Shown piece by piece: positions 46,917-56,176 of a stretch of DNA of 64,000 nucleotides; the stretch's first letter is position 1; each line of letters starts with the position of its first letter. Source of the stretch: Halomonas nitroreducens. GTDB taxonomy: Bacteria > Pseudomonadota > Gammaproteobacteria > Pseudomonadales > Halomonadaceae. The position numbers and the translations under genes were made by a program. The notes under the pieces were generated by a model. It searched no databases and had not been told where the DNA came from. It saw only the letters and a list, made by a program, of their open reading frames with translations. The stretch covers positions 124,001 through 188,000 of the forward strand of contig NZ_RXNS01000004.1 in assembly GCF_003966155.1 (NCBI RefSeq), read 5' to 3'.

Positions 46917-47098
46917 GTTCCCTGGGGTGTGCGCCAGTCGTTATAGTCCCTCGAGCCTATGAGCAATACCCAGGGGGCCAAATGCTAGCCGAGCCCGTGT
47001 GCATGTCCGTGCGACGGAAAGCCTGACGGCTCGGCTGCGGCCACCCACCTTGAACCGCTGGGTTCAAGGGCCAGAACGACAGCGGCACTCTGGGGAAC
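46917..47098 (+). ncRNA. ssrS: 6S RNA
   Basis: About 182 bases between zapA and the 5-FCL gene, the standard site of ssrS. The ends pair (GTTCCCTGGGGTG with CACTCTGGGGAAC) as the 6S closing stem, and the conserved hairpin CCTTGAACC...GGTTCAAGG is present at 47048-47069. 6S RNA mimics an open promoter and holds sigma-70 RNA polymerase in stationary phase. The exact 5' and 3' ends are inferred from the stem and the promoter. Confidence 0.9.
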
Positions 47099-47108
47099 TT
47101 CATCCGAC

Positions 47109-47741
47109 ATGACCGATATGCAGGATATCGCCGCACCCGTCACACGAGACGACGCCCGCCGCCGGCTGCGCCGCGACCTCAGGCGCCGTCGCCGTGCGCT
47201 GAGCGCCAGGCAGCAACGCCAGGCCGCCACCCGGCTATGTCAACGCCTGCACCAGCTTCCCGAAGTGCGTCACGCCAAGCGCGTGGCCCTCTACCTGCCC
47301 AACGACGGCGAGATCGATCCCACCCCGCTGATGCCCTGGCTGCGCGACCGCAATGCCCGCGTCTATCTGCCGGTGCTCAAGCCCCTCACCCATAACGCCC
47401 TGTGGTTCGTGCACTACCATCATGGCACTCCCATGGTGACCAACCGCTTCGGCATTCCCGAGCCCTGCACCCGTCATGGCGCCCATCGGGCACGTCGCCG
47501 GGCACCCTGGGTACTCGACCTGATCCTGCTGCCACTGGTGGGCTTCGACGACCACGGCCAGCGCATCGGCATGGGCGGGGGGTTCTACGATCGTACGCTG
47601 GCCTTCACCCGCCGCCCCGGCCCGCGCCCGAGGCTGATCGGCCTGGCCCACGACTGCCAGCGCGTCGAGCGCCTGCCCGTGGCACCCTGGGACGTGCCGC
47701 TGGACGCCATCGTCAGCGATAGCCGCACTCTGCGTCCCTGA
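47109..47741 (+). CDS. 5-formyltetrahydrofolate cyclo-ligase
   Basis: A 210-residue enzyme converting 5-formyl- to 5,10-methenyl-tetrahydrofolate with ATP. The signature RIGMGGGFYDRTLAF is near residue 155, and the basic N-terminal helix RRRRALSARQQRQAA is typical. It begins ten bases after the 6S RNA end and may be read through from it. A strong terminator follows. It is the ygfA homologue by position. Confidence 0.94.
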   Translation: MTDMQDIAAPVTRDDARRRLRRDLRRRRRALSARQQRQAATRLCQRLHQLPEVRHAKRVALYLPNDGEIDPTPLMPWLRDRNARVYLPVLKPLTHNALWFVHYHHGTPMVTNRFGIPEPCTRHGAHRARRRAPWVLDLILLPLVGFDDHGQRIGMGGGFYDRTLAFTRRPGPRPRLIGLAHDCQRVERLPVAPWDVPLDAIVSDSRTLRP

Positions 47742-47763
47742 GGCGCCCAGTCCCGACAACGCA

Positions 47764-47796
47764 AAAGACGGCCGATGCAGGGCATCGGCCGTCTTT
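47764..47796. terminator. Bidirectional terminator after the 5-FCL gene
   Basis: A perfect 15-bp stem AAAGACGGCCGATGC/GCATCGGCCGTCTTT with loop AGG, between the convergent 5-FCL and small membrane peptide genes. Confidence 0.88.
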
Positions 47797-47828
47797 CGTC
47801 ATCCAGGCCCCGGGGGCGCGGCAGCGGC

Positions 47829-47924
47829 TCAGTTGCCGGCCAGCGCCTGGGCATAGCCGGTCGCCACGACCCCGATCCCGAAGATCAGCACCAGCGTCAT
47901 GACAAGATCGGGCTTGCGCTTCAT
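47829..47924 (-). CDS. Small 31-residue membrane peptide
   Basis: A short frame encoding MKRKPDLVMT...ALAGN (31 residues). A basic start (K2, R3, K4) is followed by a hydrophobic helix of about 20 residues (8-27), as in small inner-membrane proteins. GGGAG lies seven bases before the ATG. It has its own convincing promoter (47997-48025) and is followed by a strong terminator, which together argue that it is real. I do not know its function. Confidence 0.7.
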   Translation of the reverse strand: MKRKPDLVMTLVLIFGIGVVATGYAQALAGN

Positions 47925-47996
47925 CCCTCGACTCCCTTCGGTTCACCACGTTGAGGTCGCGATTGGGCGACACCCTCGTCGCCCATCGACGACGAG

Positions 47997-48025
47997 AGCC
48001 TAGCGAAAGCCCCCGGACATGACAA
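47997..48025 (-). promoter_or_regulatory. Promoter of the small membrane peptide
   Basis: On the minus strand TTGTCA (48020-48025) and TAGGCT (47997-48002) are spaced by exactly 17 bases. The -35 box lies inside the 16-bp palindrome at 48018-48033. It leaves a leader of about 65 bases before the start. Confidence 0.6.
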
Positions 48026-48033
48026 CTGTCATG
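48018..48033. promoter_or_regulatory. Palindromic operator over the -35 box
   Basis: CATGACA-AC-TGTCATG is a perfect 7-bp inverted repeat around two bases. It overlaps the -35 box of the small peptide promoter, where a repressor would block polymerase. The binding protein is unknown. Confidence 0.5.
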
Positions 48034-48110
48034 CTCAACACATGAGAAAATTCATGCCAGGCGGGACCGGCCATCCGGGGTGTGTCAGCGCTCACCCCGG
48101 CCGGCTCGAC

Positions 48111-49625
48111 TCAGGCCATGAACAGGCGATAGGCGGGATTATCGGATTCCTTCCAGTAGCGATAGCCGATGTCATCGAAGTATTCCTCGACATGGCTGCG
48201 ATCCCCGTTGGGCACCTGCATACCCACCAGCACCCGCCCGTAGGCCGCGCCGTGGTTGCGGTAGTGGAACAGCGAGATATTCCAGTCCTGGGGCAGGTGG
48301 GTGAGGAAGTTCATCAGCGCGCCGGGACGCTCGGGGAACTCGAAGCGATAAACCTCCTCGTCGAAATGCTCCTTGGGCCGTCCGCCCCCCAGGTGGCGGA
48401 TGTGCAGCTTGGCCAGCTCATTGTCGGTCAGGTCCTCCACCGGATAGCCGGCCTCGCGGAGCTTGTCGATCACCGCCTGGCGATCCTCCCCGCCGGGCTT
48501 GACCTGGACGCCGACGAAGATGTGCGCCTGGGCGGGATCGGCATAGCGATAGTTGAACTCGGTGACCATGCGCTTGCCGATGGTGCGGCAGAACTTCTTG
48601 AAGCTCCCCGGCTTCTCGGGGATCGTCACCGCCAGGATCGCCTCGCGCTGCTCGCCAAGCTCGGTGCGCTCGGCGATGTGCTGCAGGCGATCGAAGTTGG
48701 TGTTGGCCCCGGAGTTGATGCAGACCAGGGTCTCGCCCGACGCGCCGCTCTGCTGGATGTACTTCTTGAGGCCCGCCAGCGACAGGGCGCCGGAGGTCTC
48801 GGAAACCGCCCGAGTGTCCTCGAAGATGTCCTTGACCGCCGCGCACATCTCGTCGGTATTGACGGTGATGACGTCGTCCACCAGGTCCCGCATCACCGCG
48901 AAGGGCGCCTCGCCGATCTGGGCCACGGCCACGCCCTCGGCGAAGACCCCGACCTGGTCCAGAGTCACGCGCTCGCCACCGTCCAGGGCCGCCTTCAGGC
49001 AGGCGCTGTCCTCCGACTCCACGCCGATCACCTTGATCTCGGGACGCAGGTACTTGACGTAGGCAGCCACGCCGGCGATCAAGCCACCGCCGCCGACCGG
49101 CACGAAGATGGCATCCAGACGGCCGGGATTCTGCCGGAGGATCTCCACCGCGACGGTGCCTTGCCCCGCGATGACGTCGATATCATCGAAGGGCGGGATG
49201 TAGGTATAGCCATGCTCGGCGATCAGCTCCTGGGCATGGGCGGCCGCGGCAGCGAAGGCGTCGCCCTTGAGCACCACCTTGGCGCCCCGGGCCCGCACGG
49301 CGGCCACCTTGATCTCGGGGGTGATCCGCGGCATGACGATGACCGCCTTGACACCCATCTGCTTGGCCGCCATGGCCAGGCCCTGGGCATGGTTGCCCGC
49401 CGAGGCGGCGATCACGCCCTTGGCCTTCTGCTCGTCGGTGAGCTGAGCCATCTTGTTGTAGGCGCCGCGAATCTTGAAGGAATGGACCGGCTGAAGGTCC
49501 TCGCGCTTGATCAGGATCTGGTTGTTGAATCGGCGAGAGAGGAAGGGGGCCGGGGAGATCGGCGTTTCCCGGGCGGCCTCATAGACCCGGGCCTGGAGAA
49601 TCTTCTTGACGGTGGCTTCGAGCAT
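48111..49625 (-). CDS. ilvA: Threonine ammonia-lyase, biosynthetic
   Basis: Converts threonine to 2-oxobutanoate for isoleucine synthesis. 504 residues: a PLP domain with Lys51 in SFKIRGAYNK and the glycine loop GGGGLIAG near residue 180, then two ACT-like regulatory domains (about 325-415 and 420-504) that bind isoleucine and valine. The length distinguishes it from the catabolic form. It is divergent from rpiA, as in many gammaproteobacteria. Confidence 0.97.
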   Translation of the reverse strand: MLEATVKKILQARVYEAARETPISPAPFLSRRFNNQILIKREDLQPVHSFKIRGAYNKMAQLTDEQKAKGVIAASAGNHAQGLAMAAKQMGVKAVIVMPRITPEIKVAAVRARGAKVVLKGDAFAAAAAHAQELIAEHGYTYIPPFDDIDVIAGQGTVAVEILRQNPGRLDAIFVPVGGGGLIAGVAAYVKYLRPEIKVIGVESEDSACLKAALDGGERVTLDQVGVFAEGVAVAQIGEAPFAVMRDLVDDVITVNTDEMCAAVKDIFEDTRAVSETSGALSLAGLKKYIQQSGASGETLVCINSGANTNFDRLQHIAERTELGEQREAILAVTIPEKPGSFKKFCRTIGKRMVTEFNYRYADPAQAHIFVGVQVKPGGEDRQAVIDKLREAGYPVEDLTDNELAKLHIRHLGGGRPKEHFDEEVYRFEFPERPGALMNFLTHLPQDWNISLFHYRNHGAAYGRVLVGMQVPNGDRSHVEEYFDDIGYRYWKESDNPAYRLFMA

Positions 49626-49736
49626 CCTGATATCCCAATGGGGTGACGCGAGAGGGCCGCTGACGCGGCACGAAGGGAACCCCTATTGGTAGCATTCCGG
49701 CCACCTTGGCGTCCAGCACGAGGCCGCGCCATGGCC

Positions 49737-49742
49737 TATAAT
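49737..49742 (+). promoter_or_regulatory. -10 element of rpiA
   Basis: A perfect TATAAT 36 bases before the rpiA start. No good -35 box is seen at the usual distance. Confidence 0.45.
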
Positions 49743-49778
49743 GGCGCGGCATTCGCCACCCACCAAAGCGAGCAGGAC

Positions 49779-50453
49779 ATGACCCAGGACGAACTCAAGG
49801 ACGCCGTGGCAGCCGCCGCCCTCGACGAGATCCGCCCCCTTCTCGGCCGCCAGGTCGTCATCGGCGTCGGCACCGGCTCCACGGCCAATCGCTTCATCGA
49901 CAGGCTGGCCACCCTGCGCGGTGACTTCCGCGGCGCCGTGGCCAGCTCCGAGGCCAGTGCCGAGCGCCTGCGAAGCCATGGCATCGATGTCTTCGAGCTC
50001 AACGAGACCGGCACCGTGCCCGTCTATGTCGACGGCGCCGACGAAGTGAACGCTCACCTACAGATGATCAAGGGCGGCGGCGCGGCCCTCACCCGAGAGA
50101 AGGTCGTCGCCGCCTGCGCGGAGCGCTTCGTGTGCATCGCCGATGCCTCCAAACTGGTCGAGCGGCTGGGCGACTTCCCGCTGCCGGTGGAGGTGATCCC
50201 CATGGCGCGTTCCTACGTCGCCCGAGAACTGGTCAAGCTGGGCGCCGACCCGGTCTACCGCCAGGGCGTGGTCACCGACAACGGCAACCAGATCCTCGAC
50301 TGCTACGAGTTCATGATCGACGACCCGGTGGCCATGGAGGCGCGCCTCAACGCCATTGTCGGGGTGGTGACCAATGGCCTGTTCGCCGCCCGTGGCGCCG
50401 ACGTGCTGCTGCTCGGCACCGACCAGGGCGTCGAGCGCCGCACACCGCAGTAA
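49779..50453 (+). CDS. rpiA: Ribose-5-phosphate isomerase A
   Basis: Interconverts ribose and ribulose 5-phosphate in the pentose phosphate pathway. 224 residues. The phosphate loop [12 protein letters not shown] is near residue 27, the DGADEVN motif near 87 and [14 protein letters not shown] near 99. The start at 49779 follows AGCAGGAC. It is divergent from ilvA and convergent with waaA, with four bases between. Confidence 0.97.
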   Translation: MTQDELKDAVAAAALDEIRPLLGRQVVIGVGTGSTANRFIDRLATLRGDFRGAVASSEASAERLRSHGIDVFELNETGTVPVYVDGADEVNAHLQMIKGGGAALTREKVVAACAERFVCIADASKLVERLGDFPLPVEVIPMARSYVARELVKLGADPVYRQGVVTDNGNQILDCYEFMIDDPVAMEARLNAIVGVVTNGLFAARGADVLLLGTDQGVERRTPQ

Positions 50454-50457
50454 GCGC

Positions 50458-51756
50458 TCACTCCGTGGGCAACAGGTGCTCCAGGCCCGCCAGGGTGCGG
50501 GCCAGGGCGCCGCGATTGGCCTCGACTACCGCCTGCCCGGCGGCGGCAAGACGCTCCCGTGCCGGCGCATCGGCGAACAGCGCCTGCAACGCCTCGGCCA
50601 GGGCCGCGGCATCGGCGACCTCCACCAGGGCCTCGCGCTCGCGCAGGGCCTCGGCGACGTCCTCGAAATTGGCCAGTGCCGGGCCGGTCAGCACGGGCAC
50701 CCCCCTGGCGGCGGGCTCCAGCAGGTTGTGGCCGCCCACCGGCACCAGGCTGCCGCCGACGAAGGCCAGGTCCGCCGCCCCGTAGAAGGCCGCGAGCTCG
50801 CCCATGGTGTCGCCCAGATAGACCGCCGTCTCGGCCGTGACCGCCTCGTCCGCCGAGCGACGCGCCGTGACCAGTCCCCGGGCCGCACATAACTCGGCCA
50901 CCGCCGCGAAGCGCTGGGGATGCCGGGGGACCAGGATCAGCAGCGCCCCGGGGCGCGACTCGCACAGCCGGGCATGGGCCTCGAGCACCGCCTGTTCCTC
51001 GCCGGGATGGGTCGAGCCGGCCACCCACACCGGACGCTCGCCGAGGTCTCGACGCAAGCGCTCACTCACCTCGCAAGCCGCCTCGTCAGGGGCCAGATCG
51101 AACTTCAGCGAACCGGTCACCCGGATGGCATCCGGCGCCATGCCCAGCGCTTGGAACCGCTCGGCATCCGCCGCGGACTTGGCCCCCAGCCAGGCCACAT
51201 GGGAGAGCGCCTCGGCCATCAGCCGTCCCAGGCGCCGGTAGCGGCGGAAGGCCCGCGGCGAGAGCCGACCGTTGACCACCGCCACCGGCACTCCCCGGCG
51301 GTCGCAGGCCGCCAGCAGGTTGGGCCACAGCTCGGTCTCGAAGAAGATCGCCAGGTCGGGCGCCAGTCGCTCGACGAAACGCCGGGCCGCGCCGGGAAAA
51401 TCCAGGGGCACGAAGTGATGACTCACTTCACCGCCATCCCCCCGCTCGGCGGCCTTCTCCACCAGGGCCAGGCTGCGTTCGGCGCCGGTGGCGGTCATGG
51501 TGGTGATCACCAGGCGATGTCGCGGGTAGCGCCGGCGAAGGGCCTCGATCAGCGGCCGGGCGGCCTGGACCTCCCCCACCGAGGCACAGTGCAGCCACAG
51601 GGTGCGGGAGCCCGAAGGGGCCGCCGGGATGGCGCCGAGGCGCTCGGCCCGGGGCCGGCCGGGCAGCTGTTCCCGCCAGGCCCGCCGCCAGATCAGCGGC
51701 GACAGCGCCAGCAGGGCAGCGGAATAGAGTCGCCGCGCCCAGGGATGCCCCGCCAT
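50458..51756 (-). CDS. waaA: Kdo transferase
   Basis: Adds 3-deoxy-D-manno-octulosonic acid to lipid A precursor at the inner membrane. 432 residues; an N-terminal hydrophobic anchor, the acid loop ASVGEVQAARPLI (catalytic Glu near 60), VAGSTHPGEE near 240 and GGSLVPVGGHNLLEPAARGVPVLTGP near 300. Family members add one or two Kdo; the presence of kdkA below suggests a single Kdo is kept. The start overlaps the hldE stop by one base (TGATG). Confidence 0.97.
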   Translation of the reverse strand: MAGHPWARRLYSAALLALSPLIWRRAWREQLPGRPRAERLGAIPAAPSGSRTLWLHCASVGEVQAARPLIEALRRRYPRHRLVITTMTATGAERSLALVEKAAERGDGGEVSHHFVPLDFPGAARRFVERLAPDLAIFFETELWPNLLAACDRRGVPVAVVNGRLSPRAFRRYRRLGRLMAEALSHVAWLGAKSAADAERFQALGMAPDAIRVTGSLKFDLAPDEAACEVSERLRRDLGERPVWVAGSTHPGEEQAVLEAHARLCESRPGALLILVPRHPQRFAAVAELCAARGLVTARRSADEAVTAETAVYLGDTMGELAAFYGAADLAFVGGSLVPVGGHNLLEPAARGVPVLTGPALANFEDVAEALREREALVEVADAAALAEALQALFADAPARERLAAAGQAVVEANRGALARTLAGLEHLLPTE

Positions 51757-53186
51757 CAGGTCTCGCGGTCGAGAATGGTGGCGATCATCGCCGTGGTGGA
51801 GACGCCGTCCTCGAAGCCGAGCACCTTCACCTCGCCCCCGGCGGCGCGCACCGCCTCGCCGCCGGCGATCTGCTCGGGACGGTAGTCACCGCCCTTGACC
51901 AGCACGTCTGGCAGCACCGCCTCGATCAGCCGCTGTGGGGTGTCCTCGGAGAAGGGCACCACCCAGTCGACGGCGCCCAGGCCGGCCAGCACCTGCATGC
52001 GCCGGGCCAGCGGATTGATCGGCCGCGAGGGGCCCTTGAGCCGCCCGATGGAGGCATCGTCGTTGATGGCCACGATCAGCCGGTCGCCGAGCTGGCGGGC
52101 ATGCTCGAGGTAGGCCACATGGCCGGCGTGGAGGATGTCGAAGCAGCCGTTGGTCATCACCACCCGCTCGCCGCGGGCCTGGGCGGCGCGAACCGCCTCG
52201 ATCAGCGGTGCCTCGCCGATGACACCGAACTCGGCCAGCTTGTCACCGTGCAGGGCAGTGTAGAGTTCGGCGATGGACAGCGTGGCGGTCCCGGGCTTGG
52301 CGACCACCAGGCCGGCGGCCAGGTTGGCCAGGGTCATGGCCTCGGGGAAACCGTGGCCGGCGGCGAGCGCCAGGCCCAGCACGCCGATCACCGTATCGCC
52401 GGCACCGGTCACGTCGAAGACCTCCCGGGCTCGGGTCGGCAGGTGCAGGGGCTCGTGGTCGGCACGGATCAGGGTCATGCCCTTCTCGCTGCGGGTGATC
52501 AGCAGCGCCTCCAGCTCGAGCTCGGCACGCAGGGCCTCGCCCTTGGCGGCCAGGGTGGCATCGTCGGGACAGGCGCCCATCACCGCCTCGAACTCGGCCA
52601 GGTTGGGGGTGATCACGCTGGCCCCGCGGTACTTGCGGAAATCGCCGCCCTTGGGATCCACCAGCACCCGCTTGTCGGCACCGCGCACCGTGGCGATCAG
52701 CCCCTCCACATCGGCCAGGGTGCCCTTGCCATAGTCGGAGAGGATCACCAGGTCGGCCCGGGGCAGGGCTTCCTCGACCCGCAGGGCCAGGCCGCTGGTA
52801 TCGACCTCGCCGAGGCCCTGCTCGAAGTCGAGGCGGATCAGCTGCTGGTTGCGGCTCATGACCCGCAGCTTGGTGATGGTCGGCACCTCGCGGCTGCGCG
52901 CGAAGTGAGTGCTCACTCCGGCGTCCTGCAGGCGACTCTCCAGGCGGTCGGCATTCTCGTCGTAGCCCACCAGGCCGGCGAGTCCCGCCTGGGCGCCCAG
53001 GGCGGCGATGTTGAGGGCCACGTTGGCCGCGCCGCCGGGGCGGTCCTCGGCCTCGTCGACCCGCACGACCGGCACCGGGGCCTCGGGGGAGATGCGGGAG
53101 GTGCCGCCATGCCAGTATCGGTCGAGCATGACGTCGCCCACCACCAGCAGGCGCGAGCGCTCCAGGGCGGTCAGATCAAGCTTCAT
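51756..53186 (-). CDS. hldE: Bifunctional heptose kinase/adenylyltransferase HldE
   Basis: Makes ADP-D-glycero-beta-D-manno-heptose. The N-terminal half (about 1-318) is a PfkB-type kinase with [14 protein letters not shown] near residue 260; the C-terminal half is a nucleotidyltransferase with [17 protein letters not shown] (HxGH) near 345. The 476-residue length is the full two-domain form. It overlaps opsX by eleven bases and waaA by one, forming an opsX-hldE-waaA operon on the minus strand. The epimerase HldD is 8 kb away in the same block. Confidence 0.97.
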   Translation of the reverse strand: MKLDLTALERSRLLVVGDVMLDRYWHGGTSRISPEAPVPVVRVDEAEDRPGGAANVALNIAALGAQAGLAGLVGYDENADRLESRLQDAGVSTHFARSREVPTITKLRVMSRNQQLIRLDFEQGLGEVDTSGLALRVEEALPRADLVILSDYGKGTLADVEGLIATVRGADKRVLVDPKGGDFRKYRGASVITPNLAEFEAVMGACPDDATLAAKGEALRAELELEALLITRSEKGMTLIRADHEPLHLPTRAREVFDVTGAGDTVIGVLGLALAAGHGFPEAMTLANLAAGLVVAKPGTATLSIAELYTALHGDKLAEFGVIGEAPLIEAVRAAQARGERVVMTNGCFDILHAGHVAYLEHARQLGDRLIVAINDDASIGRLKGPSRPINPLARRMQVLAGLGAVDWVVPFSEDTPQRLIEAVLPDVLVKGGDYRPEQIAGGEAVRAAGGEVKVLGFEDGVSTTAMIATILDRET

Positions 53187-54273
53187 CGGAAGGCTCCGTT
53201 TCCTTGCGGGTCGAGGAGGCGGCGAGCAGCGCCTCGAGGTTGCGGATGACGTCGTCGGCGCGGATCAGCGACATGGCATCGGGATGGCGCACCCGCTGGC
53301 CCCAGGGCAGCGTCTCGGGGTCCTTGTGCAGGTAGGTCGTCACCGCCTCGGGATAGCGGTTGACCACGAAGTCGCGCCAGCGATAGGGGCCGGCGCGATC
53401 GGGGTTGGTGGTGGCGAACAGGCCGACCACCGGGGTGTCGAGGGCATTGGCCATGTGCACCGGCCCCGAGTCCGGGGCCACCACCGCCCGGGCCCGGGCA
53501 ATCAGCGCCAGCAGGCCCTTCAGCGAGGACGCGCCGATGGCGTCGATGACCGCGCCGGGCTGGCTGAGGGCCTGGATGCGGCTGCCCATCTCGCGTTCCT
53601 GGGTACTGCCGCCGCCGGTGAGCACGGTCGTCAGGCCATGCTGCACCCAGGCGTGCTCGACCACCGCCGCGTACCCCTCGGCGGACCAGTTGCGAAAGTT
53701 GCGCAGTCGCGGGTTGGCACAGGGGCTCATCAGCACGTAGGGGGCGTCGCCGGTCAGCCCGGCGGCCTCCTCGAAGGCGGCCTCGGGGATCGCCAGGTCC
53801 CATTGCGCGGATAGCTCCTCCACGCCGAGCAGCCGGGCGAAGTCGAGGAAGGAGTCCACCACGTGGGCCCGGGGATGCGGGGCCAGCTGGCGATGGGTGA
53901 ACCAGTGCTGGGCATCCTTGGCCCGGGCCTTGTCATAGCCCACGCGCACGTCCGCCTTGAGGCCCAGCGAGAGGACGCTGGCGCGCAGCGCCTGCTGCAT
54001 GTGCAGCAGGACATCGAAGCGGGTGTCCGCGAGTTCGCGCCACAGCTCGCGCATGCCGGCGATCCCCGAGGCCTTGTCGTAGACGACGAACTCGACCCCG
54101 GAAAGGCCGGCCAGTAGACTGTGCTCGCCCTTGCCGATGATCCAGGTGATGCGCGCCTCCGGCCACTGGCGCTGCAGGGCACGCACCGTCGGCACCAGGT
54201 TGCAGACATCGCCCAGGGCGGAGAGACGCAGCACGCCGATGTGCTCGGGTCGGGCGGGCAGAGGATGCTTCAT
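53176..54273 (-). CDS. opsX: Heptosyltransferase I, OpsX type (GT9)
   Basis: A 365-residue GT9 enzyme. The N-terminal [22 protein letters not shown], the [13 protein letters not shown] strand and the central [19 protein letters not shown] resemble the Haemophilus OpsX heptosyltransferase, which adds the first heptose to phosphorylated Kdo; this match is from memory. The C-terminal [10 protein letters not shown] is the ADP-heptose site. I chose ATG 54273, which gives the OpsX N terminus; an ATG at 54309 would add 12 residues. The start shares CATG with kdkA on the other strand. Confidence 0.85.
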   Translation of the reverse strand: MKHPLPARPEHIGVLRLSALGDVCNLVPTVRALQRQWPEARITWIIGKGEHSLLAGLSGVEFVVYDKASGIAGMRELWRELADTRFDVLLHMQQALRASVLSLGLKADVRVGYDKARAKDAQHWFTHRQLAPHPRAHVVDSFLDFARLLGVEELSAQWDLAIPEAAFEEAAGLTGDAPYVLMSPCANPRLRNFRNWSAEGYAAVVEHAWVQHGLTTVLTGGGSTQEREMGSRIQALSQPGAVIDAIGASSLKGLLALIARARAVVAPDSGPVHMANALDTPVVGLFATTNPDRAGPYRWRDFVVNRYPEAVTTYLHKDPETLPWGQRVRHPDAMSLIRADDVIRNLEALLAASSTRKETEPSDEA

Positions 54274-54988
54274 GCGATTGGCAACGTATCGAACGGGAAA
54301 GGTTTTCATTCTATATGATGCGGACAGTTTATGTGACGCCGACGGGGCGCCACAAATCGGTCCGCACAGCCTCGACCCCGACCACTGGCGTCGGGCGGGC
54401 CGGGTGGTGGGCGAGGCGCCCGGCCGCGGCGCCAGCCTGTTCCTCGCGGCCGGCGCGGAGCAGTGGGTCCTCCGCCCCTACCGGCGCGGCGGCCTGGTCG
54501 CCCGGGTCAGCGACGCCCGCTACCTGTGGACCGGGCGGGAGCGCACCCGCGCCTTTCGCGAGATGCGCCTGACCGCCGAGCTCTTCGCCCTGGGCCTGCC
54601 CGTGCCCCGGCCGGTGGCCGCCGGCGTCACCCGCCACGGCCTCACCTACGAGGCCGCCCTGCTCACCGTCCGCGTGCCCGGCGCCCGAGCCCTGGCCGAG
54701 CGTCTGGCGAGCGGCGAGGCCGATGCGGGCCTGCTGCGGGAGGTGGGCCGCACGGTGCGCCGGTTCCACGATGCCGGCCTCGACCATGTCGACCTCAATG
54801 CCCGCAACCTGCTGGTGGCTCCCGACGACGGTGTCTGGCTGATCGACCTGGACCGCTGCCGGCGACGGCGCCCCGGTGCCTGGCGGGAGGCCAACCTCGA
54901 CCGCCTGGCTCGCTCGCTGGTCAAGTTCGACGCCGGCGCGGCCATGGGCGACATTCGCCAGGGCTACACGGCGCCCGCACCCGCCTGA
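54272..54988 (+). CDS. kdkA: Kdo kinase
   Basis: Phosphorylates O-4 of Kdo in the LPS core. 238 residues with the kinase-like motifs EAPGRGASLFL near 47, RPYRRGGLVARVSDARYLW near 68, the catalytic loop HVDLNARNLL near 172 and LIDLDRCRRRRPG near 190. Only the ATG at 54272 and a TTG two codons later are in frame upstream of the conserved core, so the start is in an AT-richer segment and lacks a ribosome site. It is head-to-head with opsX. Confidence 0.85.
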   Translation: MRLATYRTGKVFILYDADSLCDADGAPQIGPHSLDPDHWRRAGRVVGEAPGRGASLFLAAGAEQWVLRPYRRGGLVARVSDARYLWTGRERTRAFREMRLTAELFALGLPVPRPVAAGVTRHGLTYEAALLTVRVPGARALAERLASGEADAGLLREVGRTVRRFHDAGLDHVDLNARNLLVAPDDGVWLIDLDRCRRRRPGAWREANLDRLARSLVKFDAGAAMGDIRQGYTAPAPA

Positions 54989-55004
54989 GATGCTACCGGG
55001 GAGG

Positions 55005-56138
55005 CTAGGCGGCGGGCTCGCCGGCGTATTCCCCCACCAGCGCACGGACATGCCTCTCGAGGGTGAAGGCCTCGAGCACCCGCGCCCGGCCGGCCTGACC
55101 CAGCCGATACTGCAGCGCGGGATCGGCGACGAGCTCGCCCAGGGCCTCGGCCCACGCCTCGGGGTCCTCGGGGGCGGCCAGGCGTCCGGTGCTGGCGTCC
55201 ACCAGTTCGGGAATCGCCCCGCTGTCGGCGCCCACGACCGGCCGAGCGGCGGCCATGGCCTCGATCACGGTGAGGCCGAAGGCCTCGTTGCGCGACGGCA
55301 CGCAGACGATGTCCAGGGCCTGGAGGCAGCGTGGCAGGTCGCCACGAAAGCCGGCAAAGTGGACCCGCTCGCTGAGCCCCAGGGCCGCCACCCGGTCGCG
55401 CAGTTCCGCCACGAAGGCCGCGTTGCTGCCCTCGTCGGCGGCGAGCCCGCCGATCAGCACGCCGTGCCAGGCCAGCTCGGGCCGCGCATCGACCAGCCGA
55501 GCCAGTCCCTCGACCCAGACCCGCTGGCCCTTGCCCGGGGTGATCCGTCCCGGCAAGCCGATGGCCACCGCGTCCTCCGGCACGCCCAGGTCGGCGCGCA
55601 GCGCCAGGCGCTCGTCCGCGGGAAGCCCGGCAACATACGGTGCCGGGTCGATGCCCAGGTAGAGCCGGCGGATGCGCTCGGGGGGTAGCGGGAAGGCCCG
55701 GAGGTTGCGGGCCCGCGTGGTCTCGCTGATCGAGAACAGCCGGGTCAGCCGTCCATAGGCCCAGCGGTGGTAGGGGTCCCGCTTGGGCCGGGTGACGCCC
55801 ATGTGGTCGGTGAAGAACAGCCGCAACCCCGGGCGCAGGGACGCCAGCAGCGCCCCCAGACGCAGGTCGCTGGACTTGTGGCAGTGCACCACTTCGATCT
55901 CCCGGGCCTTCAAGTAGGCCAGGATACGGCGGACCCGCCACAGCGCCTGCCCCCGGGATGCCATGGTCAGCGGGGTGACGCCGGCCGCGACGAGGCTCTC
56001 GGCAACCCGCGAGCCGTCCAGGGCCAGGCCGTGGGCCTCCCACCCCTGGCGGGCCAGCTCGGGTATAATCCGCGCAGGATACATTTCCAGTCCGCCCCAG
56101 CCGTCCGAGAGGCAGAGATGCATGACCTTGCGTGCCAA
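55005..56138 (-). CDS. Glycosyltransferase family 4
   Basis: A 377-residue retaining glycosyltransferase of the GT-B fold. The N-terminal GWGGLEMYPARIIPELARQGWE is the acceptor side; the C-terminal donor site has the E-x7-E motif EAFGLTVIEAM near residue 285. It lies between kdkA and the next GT9 gene, so it probably extends the LPS core. The sugar added cannot be told from sequence. Confidence 0.88.
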   Translation of the reverse strand: MARKVMHLCLSDGWGGLEMYPARIIPELARQGWEAHGLALDGSRVAESLVAAGVTPLTMASRGQALWRVRRILAYLKAREIEVVHCHKSSDLRLGALLASLRPGLRLFFTDHMGVTRPKRDPYHRWAYGRLTRLFSISETTRARNLRAFPLPPERIRRLYLGIDPAPYVAGLPADERLALRADLGVPEDAVAIGLPGRITPGKGQRVWVEGLARLVDARPELAWHGVLIGGLAADEGSNAAFVAELRDRVAALGLSERVHFAGFRGDLPRCLQALDIVCVPSRNEAFGLTVIEAMAAARPVVGADSGAIPELVDASTGRLAAPEDPEAWAEALGELVADPALQYRLGQAGRARVLEAFTLERHVRALVGEYAGEPAA

Positions 56139-56176
56139 GGCGTCCTCCTTAGCGGTGTCGGGGCCCGGGAGCCCAG

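Noticed and set aside
48075..48100. CCGGGGTG/CACCCCGG hairpin as ilvA terminator
   Set aside because: The 8-bp stem has a 10-base loop and no T tract on the minus strand, so I did not list it as a terminator.
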